Positions 49,469 to 58,732 of a stretch of DNA of 64,000 nt are shown one piece after another (the first letter of the stretch is position 1; every line of letters starts with the position of its first letter). Below the pieces are notes generated by a model. It did no database searches and was not told the DNA's origin. It saw nothing but the letters and a program-made list of their open reading frames with translations. Both the position numbers and the translations under genes were made by a program. The stretch covers positions 1 to 64,000 of the forward strand of contig NZ_BDAW01000041.1 in NCBI RefSeq assembly GCF_001625085.1. The letters are read 5' to 3'. This DNA is from Nocardia acidivorans NBRC 108247 (lineage in GTDB: Bacteria > Actinomycetota > Actinomycetes > Mycobacteriales > Mycobacteriaceae).

Positions 49469-51201
49469 TTCGCAGGGTTTTCGCCCTGGTGCCGAGCGAG
49501 TTCGCCGCGCTCACACCGAGATTGCTGGCCGCTATCACCGCGCAGGCGCTGAGTCAGGCCGCCGCGTACCTGCTGCTGGTGCCGGTGCTCGAGGCACTGT
49601 TCGAGGGTGATACCGGCGGTGCTTGGCGCTGGACCATCTGGCTGGCCGCCGCGGTGGCGGGTGTCATCGGATTCGGTTTCGTCCAGGCGGTGCTCGGCCT
49701 GCGCATCGGCGTCGGCATGCAGCAGGGGTTGCAGACCCGGCTCGGTGATCATCTGAATTCCCTGCCGCTGGGCTGGTTCGAGACCCGGCACGCCGGTGCG
49801 CTGTCGCGGCTGGTGGTGGAGAACGTCCGCGAGGTGCAGGGTCTGATCGCGTACCTGCTGGCCAAGATGCTGACCGGTGTGATCGTCCCGCTGGGTGTGG
49901 CGATCGGAATGTTGTTCGTGGACTGGCGGATTTCGCTCGCCATGCTGCTGTCGGCCCCGGTGCTGTATCTGGTGAACCTGTGGGCGAATCGCTCGTACAC
50001 CGCCTCCGACGAGCAGTTGCACGAGGCGTCGGCCGAGGCCAATGCCCGGGTGCTGGAGTTCGCGCAGGCGCAGCCGGTGCTGCGTTCCTTCGGGGCGGTG
50101 GGCGAGGGCAACAAGGCGTTGCACGCGGCCCTGATCCGGCAGCGCAGGGCCGCCACGGGCCTGCTGTTCGCGAGTGTGCCCGGCCTGATGGTGTTTTCGC
50201 TGTGCGTACAGGCGGTGTTCCTGGTGCTGGTGTACCTGGTCGTGGGTCAGGTGACCGACGGCGGTATCTCGGCGGCCGCGGCCATCGCCCTGGTGGCGGT
50301 GAGCTCACGTTTCATCGAGCCGTTGAATCAGGCCGCGCAGTTGGGCACGGCTCTGCGCTCGGCGGTTTCGGCGGCCGAGCGGGTGACCACATTGCTGGCC
50401 GAACCCGCACTGCCGCAGCCGGATTCCGATCCGGAGCCCGGCGCGCCGAGCGTGGTCTTCGACAACGTGAGCTTCGCGTACCGCACCGGCGCGCAGGTGC
50501 TCTCGGGGGTGTCCTTCACGGTCGAACCGGGTACCACCACCGCGATCGTCGGCCCCAGCGGTGCGGGCAAGTCGACGGTGCTGCGGTTGGCCGCGCGCTT
50601 CCACGATGCTGATTCGGGCCGAGTCCTGGTGAGCGGCAACGATGTCCGCGAGCAGACCTCGCGCGCACTGCTGGGCCGGATGTCCCTGGTGTTCCAGAAC
50701 GTCTACCTGTTCAACCGTTCGATTCTGGAGAATATTCGCGCCGGTCGCCCCGAGGCCACGGACGAGCAGGTGCGGGTGGCGGCCGCCGCGGCGCGGGTGG
50801 ACGAGATCGCCGAGCGCCTGCCGCGGGGCTGGGACAGTGCGGTAGGCGAGGGCGGTGCGGCCCTGTCCGGTGGTGAGCGCCAACGGGTTTCGATCGCCCG
50901 CGCCCTGCTCAAGGATGCCCCGGTGGTGCTGCTGGACGAGGCCACCAGTGCACTGGATCCGCAGAACGAGGCGGTGGTGGTGCGCGGTGTGCACGAGCTG
51001 ACCCGGGATCGCACGGTGATCGTGGTGGCGCACCGGCTGGCCACCATCGCGCACGCCGATCAGATTCTGTTCATGGAGGCGGGTCGCATTGTCGAGCGCG
51101 GCACCCATGCCGAGCTACTGGCGCTGGACGGCCGCTATGCCGGGTTCTGGAATGAGCGCACGCGCGCGACCGGTTGGCGGCTGGAATCGGTTTCGGTGTA
51201 G
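49465..51201 (+). CDS. ABC transporter, fused membrane and ATPase domains (IrtB-like)
   Basis: 578 residues: six helices and an ATPase with GPSGAGKST, LSGGERQRVS and VVLLDEATSALD. ATG overlaps the stop of the first transporter gene (ATGA), so the two are made together. Both ATP sites look intact by their visible motifs. Expected role is energised passage of ferri-siderophore through the inner membrane. A perfect 42-bp palindrome follows 29 bases after the stop. Confidence 0.82.
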   Translation: MIRRVFALVPSEFAALTPRLLAAITAQALSQAAAYLLLVPVLEALFEGDTGGAWRWTIWLAAAVAGVIGFGFVQAVLGLRIGVGMQQGLQTRLGDHLNSLPLGWFETRHAGALSRLVVENVREVQGLIAYLLAKMLTGVIVPLGVAIGMLFVDWRISLAMLLSAPVLYLVNLWANRSYTASDEQLHEASAEANARVLEFAQAQPVLRSFGAVGEGNKALHAALIRQRRAATGLLFASVPGLMVFSLCVQAVFLVLVYLVVGQVTDGGISAAAAIALVAVSSRFIEPLNQAAQLGTALRSAVSAAERVTTLLAEPALPQPDSDPEPGAPSVVFDNVSFAYRTGAQVLSGVSFTVEPGTTTAIVGPSGAGKSTVLRLAARFHDADSGRVLVSGNDVREQTSRALLGRMSLVFQNVYLFNRSILENIRAGRPEATDEQVRVAAAAARVDEIAERLPRGWDSAVGEGGAALSGGERQRVSIARALLKDAPVVLLDEATSALDPQNEAVVVRGVHELTRDRTVIVVAHRLATIAHADQILFMEAGRIVERGTHAELLALDGRYAGFWNERTRATGWRLESVSV

Positions 51202-51230
51202 TACTTCTCGCATAGCGGAGATCCGAATAG

Positions 51231-51272
51231 GGCCGAGCCCCGGGTATTCCATGGAATACCCGGGGCTCGGCC
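51231..51272. terminator. 42-bp perfect palindrome between convergent genes
   Basis: Two 21-base arms with no loop: the left begins GGCCGAGCCCCGGG, and the dyad centre is TTCCATGGAA. Every base pairs. It can act as a terminator hairpin in both directions and could also extrude as a cruciform. Confidence 0.8.
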
Positions 51273-51312
51273 TTGCCACACAGTGGATTACGGCGTTACG
51301 CGACGCCGCGAA

Positions 51313-51786
51313 TCACAGGTTGCAGGACTGTCCGGCGTAGTACGCGACCGAGCACTCGGATTCGCGGGTGAGCTTCCAGGTGCCGTCGATCTCGCGCCAG
51401 GCCATCTCGATATTCGGGAAGGTGCCGTAGCCGTCGACGGTGACCTGCAGGTTGGCGGTGAGGGTGTCACCGTTCTGTCCGACCGGTCCGGCGAGCGTCC
51501 AGCGCAGGCTCGGAACGGTATTGATCACGCTGCCGACCTGATCGAGCAGTGGCAGACCCGCTTCGCCCGCTTCGAGTTCGGCGGCGCGCGCCGAACGGGA
51601 CGCGTCCGGGTTCAGCGCCAAGCGCAGCTTGGCGTTCAGGTCGCCCAGACCCGGCTGCGCGGTGCGGACCGGTGCGACGATCGGGGCGGCCTGGGCCGGT
51701 GCGACAGTCGCCACATTGATACCGCCGATCACGGCCGCGGCGGCGAAAACCGCTGCTCCCAGCTTCTTTCGGGTGGTGCTGATCAT
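51313..51786 (-). CDS. small secreted protein, MTB12/CFP-2-like
   Basis: 157 residues. Basic start (MISTTRKK), hydrophobic core AAVFAAAAVIGGINVATVAP, cleavage after AQA. The mature domain ends LTANLQVTVDG, MAWREIDGTWKLTRESEC, a SnoaL-like sheet layout found in mycobacterial low-molecular-weight antigens of the MTB12 type. Two cysteines near the C-terminus could form a disulfide. The start at 51786 was preferred because it gives a normal signal peptide; the frame is open to 51867. It shares an iron-box intergenic region with the hydroxylase gene, so it may be iron-regulated. Confidence 0.6.
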   Translation of the reverse strand: MISTTRKKLGAAVFAAAAVIGGINVATVAPAQAAPIVAPVRTAQPGLGDLNAKLRLALNPDASRSARAAELEAGEAGLPLLDQVGSVINTVPSLRWTLAGPVGQNGDTLTANLQVTVDGYGTFPNIEMAWREIDGTWKLTRESECSVAYYAGQSCNL

Positions 51787-51849
51787 GTATTTCATCCAAT
51801 CGTTCACTGCGGTGAGCCGCGGGCGGTGCCCGAGCGGTACCAAGCAATA

Positions 51850-51868
51850 TAAGGTAAGCCTATGCAAA
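51850..51868. promoter_or_regulatory. IdeR/DtxR iron box between secreted-protein and hydroxylase genes
   Basis: TAAGGTAAGCCTATGCAAA matches 16 of 19 consensus positions, with a perfect left half. It could repress both divergent genes when iron is plentiful. Confidence 0.75.
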
Positions 51869-51929
51869 CATGGGAGGGGACCTTGGTTGCTGTGACGCGA
51901 TCGCCGAGCGGTTGCGAACGAAAGTGAGT

Positions 51930-53240
51930 GTGAACCCGGTGAAGACTCTGCTGGTGGTCGGTGCGGGCCCGAAGGCCCTCGCGGTAGCCGCGAAAGCGCA
52001 TGTCCTGCAACAACTCGGGCTGTCCGCCCCGCGTGTGGTGGTGGTGGAGCCGCATGCGGTGGGCGGCAATTGGCTGCCCAGTGGTGGCTGGACCGACGGC
52101 CGGCATCGTCTCGGCACCAGCCCGGAGAAGGATGTGGGCTTCCCGTACCACTCCACCTGGGCGCGCGGCCGCAATCGCGAGATCAACGAGGCCATGCACG
52201 CCTTCAGTTGGACCTCGTTCCTGGTCGATCAGGGCGGCTACGCGGAGTGGATCGATCGCGGCCGGCCCAGTCCGCGGCACACGGTGTGGGCCAAGTACCT
52301 GCAATGGGTGGGGCATCGCATCGACTTGGAATTGGTTCGGGGCCGGGTGCATTCGATCGCACCGGCGGCCGACGGCTGGCTGGTGTCGGTGACCGATGCC
52401 GAGGGTGTGGTCATCCAGTTGGACGCGGACGAGTTGATGATCACCGGGCCGGGCCGCAGTTCGCGCGCCCTGGCCGATCATCCGAAGGTGCTGAGCATCT
52501 CGGATTTCTGGGATTTGGCGGGGCGGCGCGCCCTGCCGGTCTCCTCCCGGGTGGCGGTGATCGGCGGCGGTGAGACCGCGGGTTCGGCACTGGACGAGTT
52601 GGTTGCCCACGAAATGCTGACGGTCTCGGTGATCTCGCCGCTGCCCACGCTCTACACCCGTGGTGAGAGCTACTTCGAGAACGCTTTGTACAGCGATCCG
52701 GGCCGTTGGGCGGGGCTGAGTCTGGAGCAGCGCCGCGATGTGATCCGCCGGACCGATCGCGGGGTGTTCTCGGTGCGGGTGCAGGAGAGCCTGTTGGGGG
52801 ACAACCGGGTTCATCATCTGCAGGGCCGGGTGATACGGGTACGGGAGTCCGGCGAGGGTGTCGAATTGACCCTGCGCAATGCACCGCGCGCCGATGAGCT
52901 GCACGTTTTCGATCTGGTGGTGGATGCGACCGGTGGGCAACCGCTGTGGTTCCTGGACCTTTTCGACACCGATGCCGCGGATCTGCTGGAACTGGCGGTG
53001 GGTGGCCCGCTGACCCAGGCCCGGATCGAGGCGGCGGTCGGCTACGACCTGGCGGTCTCGAATCTCGAGACCAAGCTCTACCTGCCGAATCTGGCCGCGC
53101 TGACCCAGGGGCCGGGCTTCCCGAATCTCAGCTGCCTGGGCGAACTCTCGGATCGGGTGCTGCGGCCCGCGGTCGATGGCTCGGAAGTTGCCGATCGGGT
53201 TGCGGCGGGGAGGGTGGAACACGCGCGAGCCGGACAATAG
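51930..53240 (+). CDS. MbtG-like L-lysine N6-hydroxylase
   Basis: 436 residues. The landmarks LVVGAGPKALAVAAKA, GGWTDG, HRLGTSPEKDVGFPY, AEWIDRGRP, VAVIGGGETAGS, RTDRGVFS and TQGPGFPNLSCLG follow Mycobacterium tuberculosis MbtG closely in order and spacing. MbtG uses FAD, NADPH and oxygen to hydroxylate the side-chain amine of lysine, the first step to the iron-binding hydroxamate. The GTG at 51930 gives VNPVKTLLVVG, matching MNPTLAVLG of MbtG; a GTG at 51924 is equally possible. It heads the siderophore operon behind an iron box. Ornithine as substrate cannot be excluded. Confidence 0.88.
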   Translation: MNPVKTLLVVGAGPKALAVAAKAHVLQQLGLSAPRVVVVEPHAVGGNWLPSGGWTDGRHRLGTSPEKDVGFPYHSTWARGRNREINEAMHAFSWTSFLVDQGGYAEWIDRGRPSPRHTVWAKYLQWVGHRIDLELVRGRVHSIAPAADGWLVSVTDAEGVVIQLDADELMITGPGRSSRALADHPKVLSISDFWDLAGRRALPVSSRVAVIGGGETAGSALDELVAHEMLTVSVISPLPTLYTRGESYFENALYSDPGRWAGLSLEQRRDVIRRTDRGVFSVRVQESLLGDNRVHHLQGRVIRVRESGEGVELTLRNAPRADELHVFDLVVDATGGQPLWFLDLFDTDAADLLELAVGGPLTQARIEAAVGYDLAVSNLETKLYLPNLAALTQGPGFPNLSCLGELSDRVLRPAVDGSEVADRVAAGRVEHARAGQ

Positions 53241-53260
53241 GCTAGGCTAGCCTTACTTAG
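53237..53260. promoter_or_regulatory. two overlapping IdeR/DtxR iron boxes
   Basis: ATAGGCTAGGCTAGCCTTA (53237-53255) matches 16 of 19 and CTAGGCTAGCCTTACTTAG (53242-53260) matches 15 of 19 consensus positions. The five-base offset allows two repressor dimers, as described for DtxR-type proteins. They stand directly before the formyltransferase gene, giving the downstream genes their own iron control. Confidence 0.78.
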
Positions 53261-53279
53261 AGAGATGAGGTTCGGTTCC

Positions 53280-54221
53280 ATGCGTATCGTGTCGTTCGGC
53301 TTCCAGACGTGGGGGCGCAAAACCCTTGCGGCCCTGATCGATTCCGAGCACGAGGTGGTGCTCGCGGTCACCCATCCGGCCAGCGAGTCGTCCTATAAGG
53401 CGATCTGGAACGATTCGGTCGAGGAACTGGCCCGCGAACACGGTATTCCCGTGCACCTCACCGAGCGCGCCGACGCCGAGACCATCGATCTGGTCAAGCG
53501 CGCCGAACCCGATGTGATCGTGGTGAACAGCTGGTACACCTGGATGCCGCCGGAGCTGTACAAGCTGCCGCCGTTCGGCACGCTCAACCTGCACGATTCG
53601 CTGCTGCCCAAGTTCACCGGCTTCTCCCCGGTGCTGTGGGCATTGATCAGCGGCAGTGAGGAATTCGGCCTCACCGTGCACCGGATGGACGAGCAGCTCG
53701 ACACCGGCGACATCCTGGTTCAGCACAAGCTGCCCATCCCCGCCGGAGCCACCGGCACCGAACTCGTGCTGGCCGGAATGGAATTGATTCCCGGTGCCGT
53801 GCACGAGGCGCTCGCGGCGCTGACCGACGGCACCGCGCAGTGGAAGCCGCAGAACAAGGCCGACCGCACCTACTTCCACAAGCGTTCCGATCGGGACAGC
53901 CGCATCGACTTCTCTTGGGACGCGGTGGATCTGGAGCGTTTCGTGCGCGCCCTCTCCGAGCCCTACCCCCGCGCCTTCTCGCACTACCGCGGTGAGCGCA
54001 TTGAAATCCTGTCCGCCACCATCTCCGAGGCCCGCTACGGCGGCACCGCGGGCCGGGTCATCGTCCAGGAGGGCGGTGGCGCGGTCGTCTGCGGCCCGAA
54101 CCCGGTGCGCGGCAACAACCACGCCCTGGTGATCACCCGCGTCCGCACCGCCGACGGCATCGAACACGACGGCGCCGAATTCTTCGTACGCGGCGGCTAC
54201 CTCACCGACTCACCCGAATGA
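53280..54221 (+). CDS. formyltransferase for hydroxylated lysine/ornithine (Fmt-like)
   Basis: 313 residues with the formyltransferase fold of methionyl-tRNA formyltransferase: catalytic NLHDSLLP (Asn103, His105), then FTGFSPVLWAL and the aspartate motif LDTGDIL. A C-terminal Fmt-like subdomain follows. Beside an N-hydroxylase and NRPS genes it should formylate the hydroxylated side-chain amine using N10-formyltetrahydrofolate, as CchA does for coelichelin. That gives a formyl hydroxamate. The ATG at 53280 follows GAGG; the frame also has an ATG at 53265 close to the iron box. The stop overlaps the NRPS start (ATGA). Confidence 0.83.
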   Translation: MRIVSFGFQTWGRKTLAALIDSEHEVVLAVTHPASESSYKAIWNDSVEELAREHGIPVHLTERADAETIDLVKRAEPDVIVVNSWYTWMPPELYKLPPFGTLNLHDSLLPKFTGFSPVLWALISGSEEFGLTVHRMDEQLDTGDILVQHKLPIPAGATGTELVLAGMELIPGAVHEALAALTDGTAQWKPQNKADRTYFHKRSDRDSRIDFSWDAVDLERFVRALSEPYPRAFSHYRGERIEILSATISEARYGGTAGRVIVQEGGGAVVCGPNPVRGNNHALVITRVRTADGIEHDGAEFFVRGGYLTDSPE

Positions 54222-57200
54222 GAGTCGGTGTCATGCCCACCGCACCCGAGGGGATCGCGGCCGATGGCGCTGCCGCCGAGGGGATCGCGGCCGATGGCGC
54301 TGCCGCCGAGAGGATCGCGGCCGATCGCGATGCCGTCGACGGCGCTGCGGCCGAGGTGAATTCAGTCAATCGGGTTCGCGTGAGCGATCTCGTTTCAGGC
54401 GCTCGCCGACCCCTGTCTCCCGGACAGCGGCGCGCCTGGTTCCTCCAGCAGCGCGATCCGTCGAATGTCGACCTGAATGTCGGCATCGCCTATCGGCTGA
54501 CCGGCGACCTGGACGCCGCGCTCTTGCGCGCGGCGGTGGGCGAGGTGGTCGCACGGCACGACATTCTGCGCACCGTCTATGGCGTCGGTGCGGACGGTGA
54601 GCCGTTCCAGTCGGTGCTCGCCCAGGTCGAATGTGCTTGGCAAGAGCACGATCTCGCGGATCTTTCGGCGGCGAGCCGAACCCGCCGGGCCGAGGTGCTG
54701 ATCCGCCGCATTCTCGGTGCGCCGTTCGACCCCACGGCCGCACCGCCGATTCGATTCGCCTTGATCCACACGGGTGTGGATGAATGTGCACTGATCCTGG
54801 TGGCCCATGCGCTCTGCTGGGATGACGAGTCCTGGGAGATCTTCTCCCGCGACCTCTCCGCCGCCTACAACGGCCACCTCCCCACCGGCCCCGCACTCCG
54901 ATACGCCGATCTGGTTGCCCGCCCATCGAACTCCGCCGCCATCGCGCCGCCTTCGGGCGCTGGGAACGCGAGAGCCGCCGCGTCGCGCGGTACGCCCGCG
55001 GATGCCCCGATCATCGACGCTGCCGATTCGCCCGCTACCGGTGCGCAGTCGCCGCCACGTTCCGATGATCGAGGACTGCCCCCGGTCGACAGGGATGACG
55101 CGGGCGTCGAATTCTGGCGCGCGGAATTGTCGCCGCTGCCGGAGCCGCTCGAACTCCCCGGCCACGCCACTGTCGTCCCCGGGCACGCCCCGGCGCGGCG
55201 CGTGGTGCGTGAGTTGCCTGCCGAATTGTTGTCGGCTGTGGCGGATTTCGCGCTCCGATCGGGTCTCATCGAACCACCCGACGAGGGGCTGTCGCCGCCG
55301 CCTGTGGGTGGATGCGCTGTCGCCGAGTCGGTGTTGTTGGCGGCCTTCGAGGTGCTGATGGGGCGGTACACCGGGGCTGCCGAGTTTCTTGTGTCCGTGC
55401 CGGTTTCGATGCGCGAGGGGGAGTCGCTGCCGGATCGGCAGGGTGCGCCGATCGGCTACCTGGGTAATACCGTGCTGCTGCGGGCTGCGCTCGATGATCG
55501 GCTGACCTTCGCTGAATTGGTTGCCGCTGTGCGGGATTCCCGGGATCGGGCGCATGCGCATCGGACGGTGGGCATCGACCGGGTGGTGGCCGCGGTCAAT
55601 CCGGAGCGGACCGGGGATCGCGATGGGCTGGATCAGATGGTTCGGCTCGGTTTCGGGGTGCGCATCGCGCCGGTGGGTCCGGTGTTCGACGGGGTGACGG
55701 CGGCGCGTGTGGAGCTCGGTAGTCCCGCACCGCGAGTACCGCTGCGGTTCACCGTCGTTCGTGACAGTGCGGGGGCGTACGTGGAGGCCGTGTATCACGC
55801 CGGGCGCTTCGCATCCGAACTGGTCGAGCAGCTGCTCACCCACTACCTGCGATTGCTGACCGCTGGCACGGCCATGCCGGAGCGGCGTATCGGCGAGCTG
55901 GATCTGCTGGGTGCGGCCGAGCACGCTCGCCTGCTGGAACTTTCGCGTGGTCAGCGGGTGCCCACCCCGGCGACCACGGTGGTGGCGTTGTTCGAGGAGC
56001 GGGTGCTGACCGCGCCGCGGGCGACGGCCCTCGTGTCTCCCGCGCAGCGGGTCGGCGACGTGACGCTCCCCGAGGTCGAGTTGACCTACGACGGGCTGAA
56101 TCGGCGCGCTAATCGGTTGGCGCACCGGCTGATCGGGCAGGGCCTCGGCAGCGAGGACGTCGTGGCGCTGCGGCTGTCGAACTCGGTGGAGTTCGTGATC
56201 GCGGTGCTGGCGGTGCTCAAGTCCGGGGCGGCGTATCTGCCGATCGATCCGGCCTATCCGGACGACCGCATCGACTATCTGATCGCTGACGCCCGTCCGC
56301 GCCTGGTACTGGGGCGAGTCGAGTTGGAGACCGCGGAGGCACTGGCTTCCACTGCGCCGGAACATGATCCGTCCGATGCGGATCGGTTGCGCCCGCTCCG
56401 GCCGGGCAATCTGGCCTATGTCATCTACACCTCCGGTTCGACCGGTCGCCCCAAGGGTGTTCCGGTCGAGCACGCCGCGATCGCCGATCATCTGCTCGGT
56501 TTCCGGGCGCAGTGCGGGATGACCGCCGAGGATCGGCTGTTGCAGGCGTCCTCGGTGAGCTTCGACGCCTCCCTGCTGGACGTCTTCGTGACCCTGACCC
56601 TCGGTGCGCGCCTGATCATTCCGCGCCCGCGCGGCTTCACCGATCTGGCGTACATCGCGGATCTGGTGACCCGCTACGGCGTGACGGTGCTGCATATGGT
56701 GCCCTCCCTGCTGCGCACCTTCCTGTCGCTGCCGCAGGTGAGTGAGTGGCGCACCGTGCGTTTGGTGCCCGTGGGCGGTGAGGCGCTGCCCGGTGAGATC
56801 GCCGACCGCTTCACCGGTGTGCTCGACGCCGAGCTGCGCAATCACTATGGCCCGACCGAGGCCGTGGTCAGCGCGACGCATATGCCGGTGGCGGGCCCGC
56901 AGGGCAATCGCATCGTGCCGATCGGCCACCCGAATCGCAATGTGGACCTGTACCTGCTCGATGAGCGCCTGCGACCGGTTCCGCCGGGCGTGATCGGTGA
57001 AATCTATCTGGGTGGAACACAATTGGCGCGCGGCTACCTGGATCGCGCCCCGGCCACGGCCGAGCGCTTCGTCGCCGATCCGTTCACCCCGGGTGCGCGC
57101 CTGTACCGCACCGGGGATCTGGCCCGCCGCGATCTCACGGGCGCGGTCGAATTCGTCGGCCGCGCCGATGAGCAGGTCAAAGTGCGCGGGTACCGTATCG

Positions 57201-57739
57201 AACCGGGTGAGGTGCAGGCCGCGCTCAGTACGCATCCGCTGATCCGCGATTGCGTGGTCACCGTGGTGGGCGATGCGGTGAGCGGCCCGCTGCTGGCCGC
57301 CTACCTGGTGCCCGAATCCACCGTGCCGGAACTGGATACGATCCGCGCGCATGCGGCGGCCGGACTTCCCGAATACATGGTCCCCGCCGCCTACGCGATC
57401 ATCGACGCCATCCCGTTGACCGAGCACGGCAAGCTGGACCGCCGCGCCCTGCCCGAACCGGTATGCCTGACCGCCCGTCCCTACCGGGAACCGGTGACAG
57501 CGGCCGAGATTCGCCTCGCCGCCCTGTACGGCGAGCTGTTCGGACGTGACCGCATCGGCGCGGACGACTCCTTCTTCGAACTCGGCGGCCATTCGCTGCT
57601 GGCCAATCACCTGGTCGCGCGGATTCGCGCCGAATTCGGATTCGAGATCGATGTGCGCGCGGTCTTCGACACCCCCGCGGTCCACGGTTTGGCCGCGGTG
57701 CTGGAAGCGACCGCCCGAGACGAGGAGCAACACGAGTGA
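54218..57739 (+). CDS. siderophore NRPS, C-A-T (MbtE-like)
   Basis: 1,173 residues. After a 40-residue repeat-rich start comes a C domain (about 60-480) with LSPGQRRAWF, whose active-site motif reads HALCWDD (from His197) instead of HHxxxDG. An A domain (about 590-1090) keeps YTSGSTGRPKG, NHYGPTEA and YRTGDLA. A carrier domain ends it with LGGHSLLANH. Layout and gene neighbours match the MbtE/NbtE enzyme of mycobactin-type assembly, which loads a hydroxylated lysine. The odd C-domain motif means its condensation activity should not be assumed. Overlaps the formyltransferase stop and the lipoprotein start. Confidence 0.85.
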   Translation: MRVGVMPTAPEGIAADGAAAEGIAADGAAAERIAADRDAVDGAAAEVNSVNRVRVSDLVSGARRPLSPGQRRAWFLQQRDPSNVDLNVGIAYRLTGDLDAALLRAAVGEVVARHDILRTVYGVGADGEPFQSVLAQVECAWQEHDLADLSAASRTRRAEVLIRRILGAPFDPTAAPPIRFALIHTGVDECALILVAHALCWDDESWEIFSRDLSAAYNGHLPTGPALRYADLVARPSNSAAIAPPSGAGNARAAASRGTPADAPIIDAADSPATGAQSPPRSDDRGLPPVDRDDAGVEFWRAELSPLPEPLELPGHATVVPGHAPARRVVRELPAELLSAVADFALRSGLIEPPDEGLSPPPVGGCAVAESVLLAAFEVLMGRYTGAAEFLVSVPVSMREGESLPDRQGAPIGYLGNTVLLRAALDDRLTFAELVAAVRDSRDRAHAHRTVGIDRVVAAVNPERTGDRDGLDQMVRLGFGVRIAPVGPVFDGVTAARVELGSPAPRVPLRFTVVRDSAGAYVEAVYHAGRFASELVEQLLTHYLRLLTAGTAMPERRIGELDLLGAAEHARLLELSRGQRVPTPATTVVALFEERVLTAPRATALVSPAQRVGDVTLPEVELTYDGLNRRANRLAHRLIGQGLGSEDVVALRLSNSVEFVIAVLAVLKSGAAYLPIDPAYPDDRIDYLIADARPRLVLGRVELETAEALASTAPEHDPSDADRLRPLRPGNLAYVIYTSGSTGRPKGVPVEHAAIADHLLGFRAQCGMTAEDRLLQASSVSFDASLLDVFVTLTLGARLIIPRPRGFTDLAYIADLVTRYGVTVLHMVPSLLRTFLSLPQVSEWRTVRLVPVGGEALPGEIADRFTGVLDAELRNHYGPTEAVVSATHMPVAGPQGNRIVPIGHPNRNVDLYLLDERLRPVPPGVIGEIYLGGTQLARGYLDRAPATAERFVADPFTPGARLYRTGDLARRDLTGAVEFVGRADEQVKVRGYRIEPGEVQAALSTHPLIRDCVVTVVGDAVSGPLLAAYLVPESTVPELDTIRAHAAAGLPEYMVPAAYAIIDAIPLTEHGKLDRRALPEPVCLTARPYREPVTAAEIRLAALYGELFGRDRIGADDSFFELGGHSLLANHLVARIRAEFGFEIDVRAVFDTPAVHGLAAVLEATARDEEQHE
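54248..54337 (+). repeat. 30-bp in-frame tandem repeat at the NRPS N-terminus
   Basis: Two exact units and one diverged unit encode EGIAADGAAA, with a partial fourth. They form an Ala/Asp-rich lead of variable length before the condensation domain. Confidence 0.85.
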
Positions 57740-58704
57740 ATACCCGAGGACTGTGGCGCAGAGCCGGATTGGGCCTGCTGGCACTGGGTTTGGTGGTCGG
57801 TACCGCCGCCTGCGGTTCGAGCGACGGTGACGGCGACGGCTCCGGCACGGTGACGATCAAGCACGTCATGGGCGAGACCACCATCGACCGCACCCCCAAG
57901 CGCGTGGTGACGCTCGGCCCGCAGTGGTTCGATGCCGCGCTGGCGCTGGGCGTGACGCCGGTCGGCTATCTGGTGCCCGGTCTGACCGCGACCACCAAGG
58001 TGCCGTGGGAGCCCGCGATTCCGGACTCCGCCAAGCGCATCGAGGCCACCGGCGACTATGTGGAGCAGATCGCGGCCTTGGAACCGGATCTGATTCTGGC
58101 CCCGGCCTTCATGGCCGATCGCACCATGTACGACAAGCTGTCCAAGCTGGCCCCCACCATCGATTCGCTGTCCAGCACGCAGATCGACTCCTGGCAGGAC
58201 CAGGTGACCGCGCTGGGCAGGGTGCTGCGCAAGGAGTCCGAGGCGGCCAAGGTCATCGCCGATGTCGACGGGAAGATCGACGCGGTGGGCGTGAGACATC
58301 CGGGCTTGAAGGGCAAGACCTTCCTGACCTGCATGCTGACCGGTCCCGCGCAGTTGATGGTGCTGGCCGATCCCAAGGACGGCTCCGCCGAGGTCTTCAC
58401 CCGCCTGGGTATGACCATTCCCGCGAACATCGTCAAGGAGGCCCCGTCCGGCGGTCGCCTGGCCCTGTCCCCGGAACGCCTGAGCGACTTGACCTCCGAC
58501 CTGCTGGTCTGCGGCGCGATGCCCAGTCTGGAGGCGAAGTTCAAGGAGCTGCCCGGCTACAACGATCTCCCGGCGGTCCGGCACGGCGGTATCTCGTTCG
58601 TGGATGTGGTCGCCATCAATGCCATCAATCAGCCGACCGCGCTGTCGGTGCCGTACGTGCTGGAAAAGCTGGACCCGGCGTTCGCGAATATCGCCGGTAG
58701 CTAG
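57736..58704 (+). CDS. iron-siderophore ABC transporter substrate-binding lipoprotein (FecB-like)
   Basis: 322 residues. Lipoprotein signal with lipobox VGTAAC. The body is a cluster A-II binding protein: PKRVVTLGPQWFDAALALGV, then the two lobes joined by one long helix. Such proteins catch ferri-siderophores outside the membrane and deliver them to a permease. GTG overlaps the NRPS stop. No FecCD-type permease is visible, so it may feed the IrtAB-like pair or a permease beyond the window. Confidence 0.87.
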   Translation: MNTRGLWRRAGLGLLALGLVVGTAACGSSDGDGDGSGTVTIKHVMGETTIDRTPKRVVTLGPQWFDAALALGVTPVGYLVPGLTATTKVPWEPAIPDSAKRIEATGDYVEQIAALEPDLILAPAFMADRTMYDKLSKLAPTIDSLSSTQIDSWQDQVTALGRVLRKESEAAKVIADVDGKIDAVGVRHPGLKGKTFLTCMLTGPAQLMVLADPKDGSAEVFTRLGMTIPANIVKEAPSGGRLALSPERLSDLTSDLLVCGAMPSLEAKFKELPGYNDLPAVRHGGISFVDVVAINAINQPTALSVPYVLEKLDPAFANIAGS

Positions 58705-58732
58705 CAGCCGGTAGCAGGAAGGACCTCACCTC

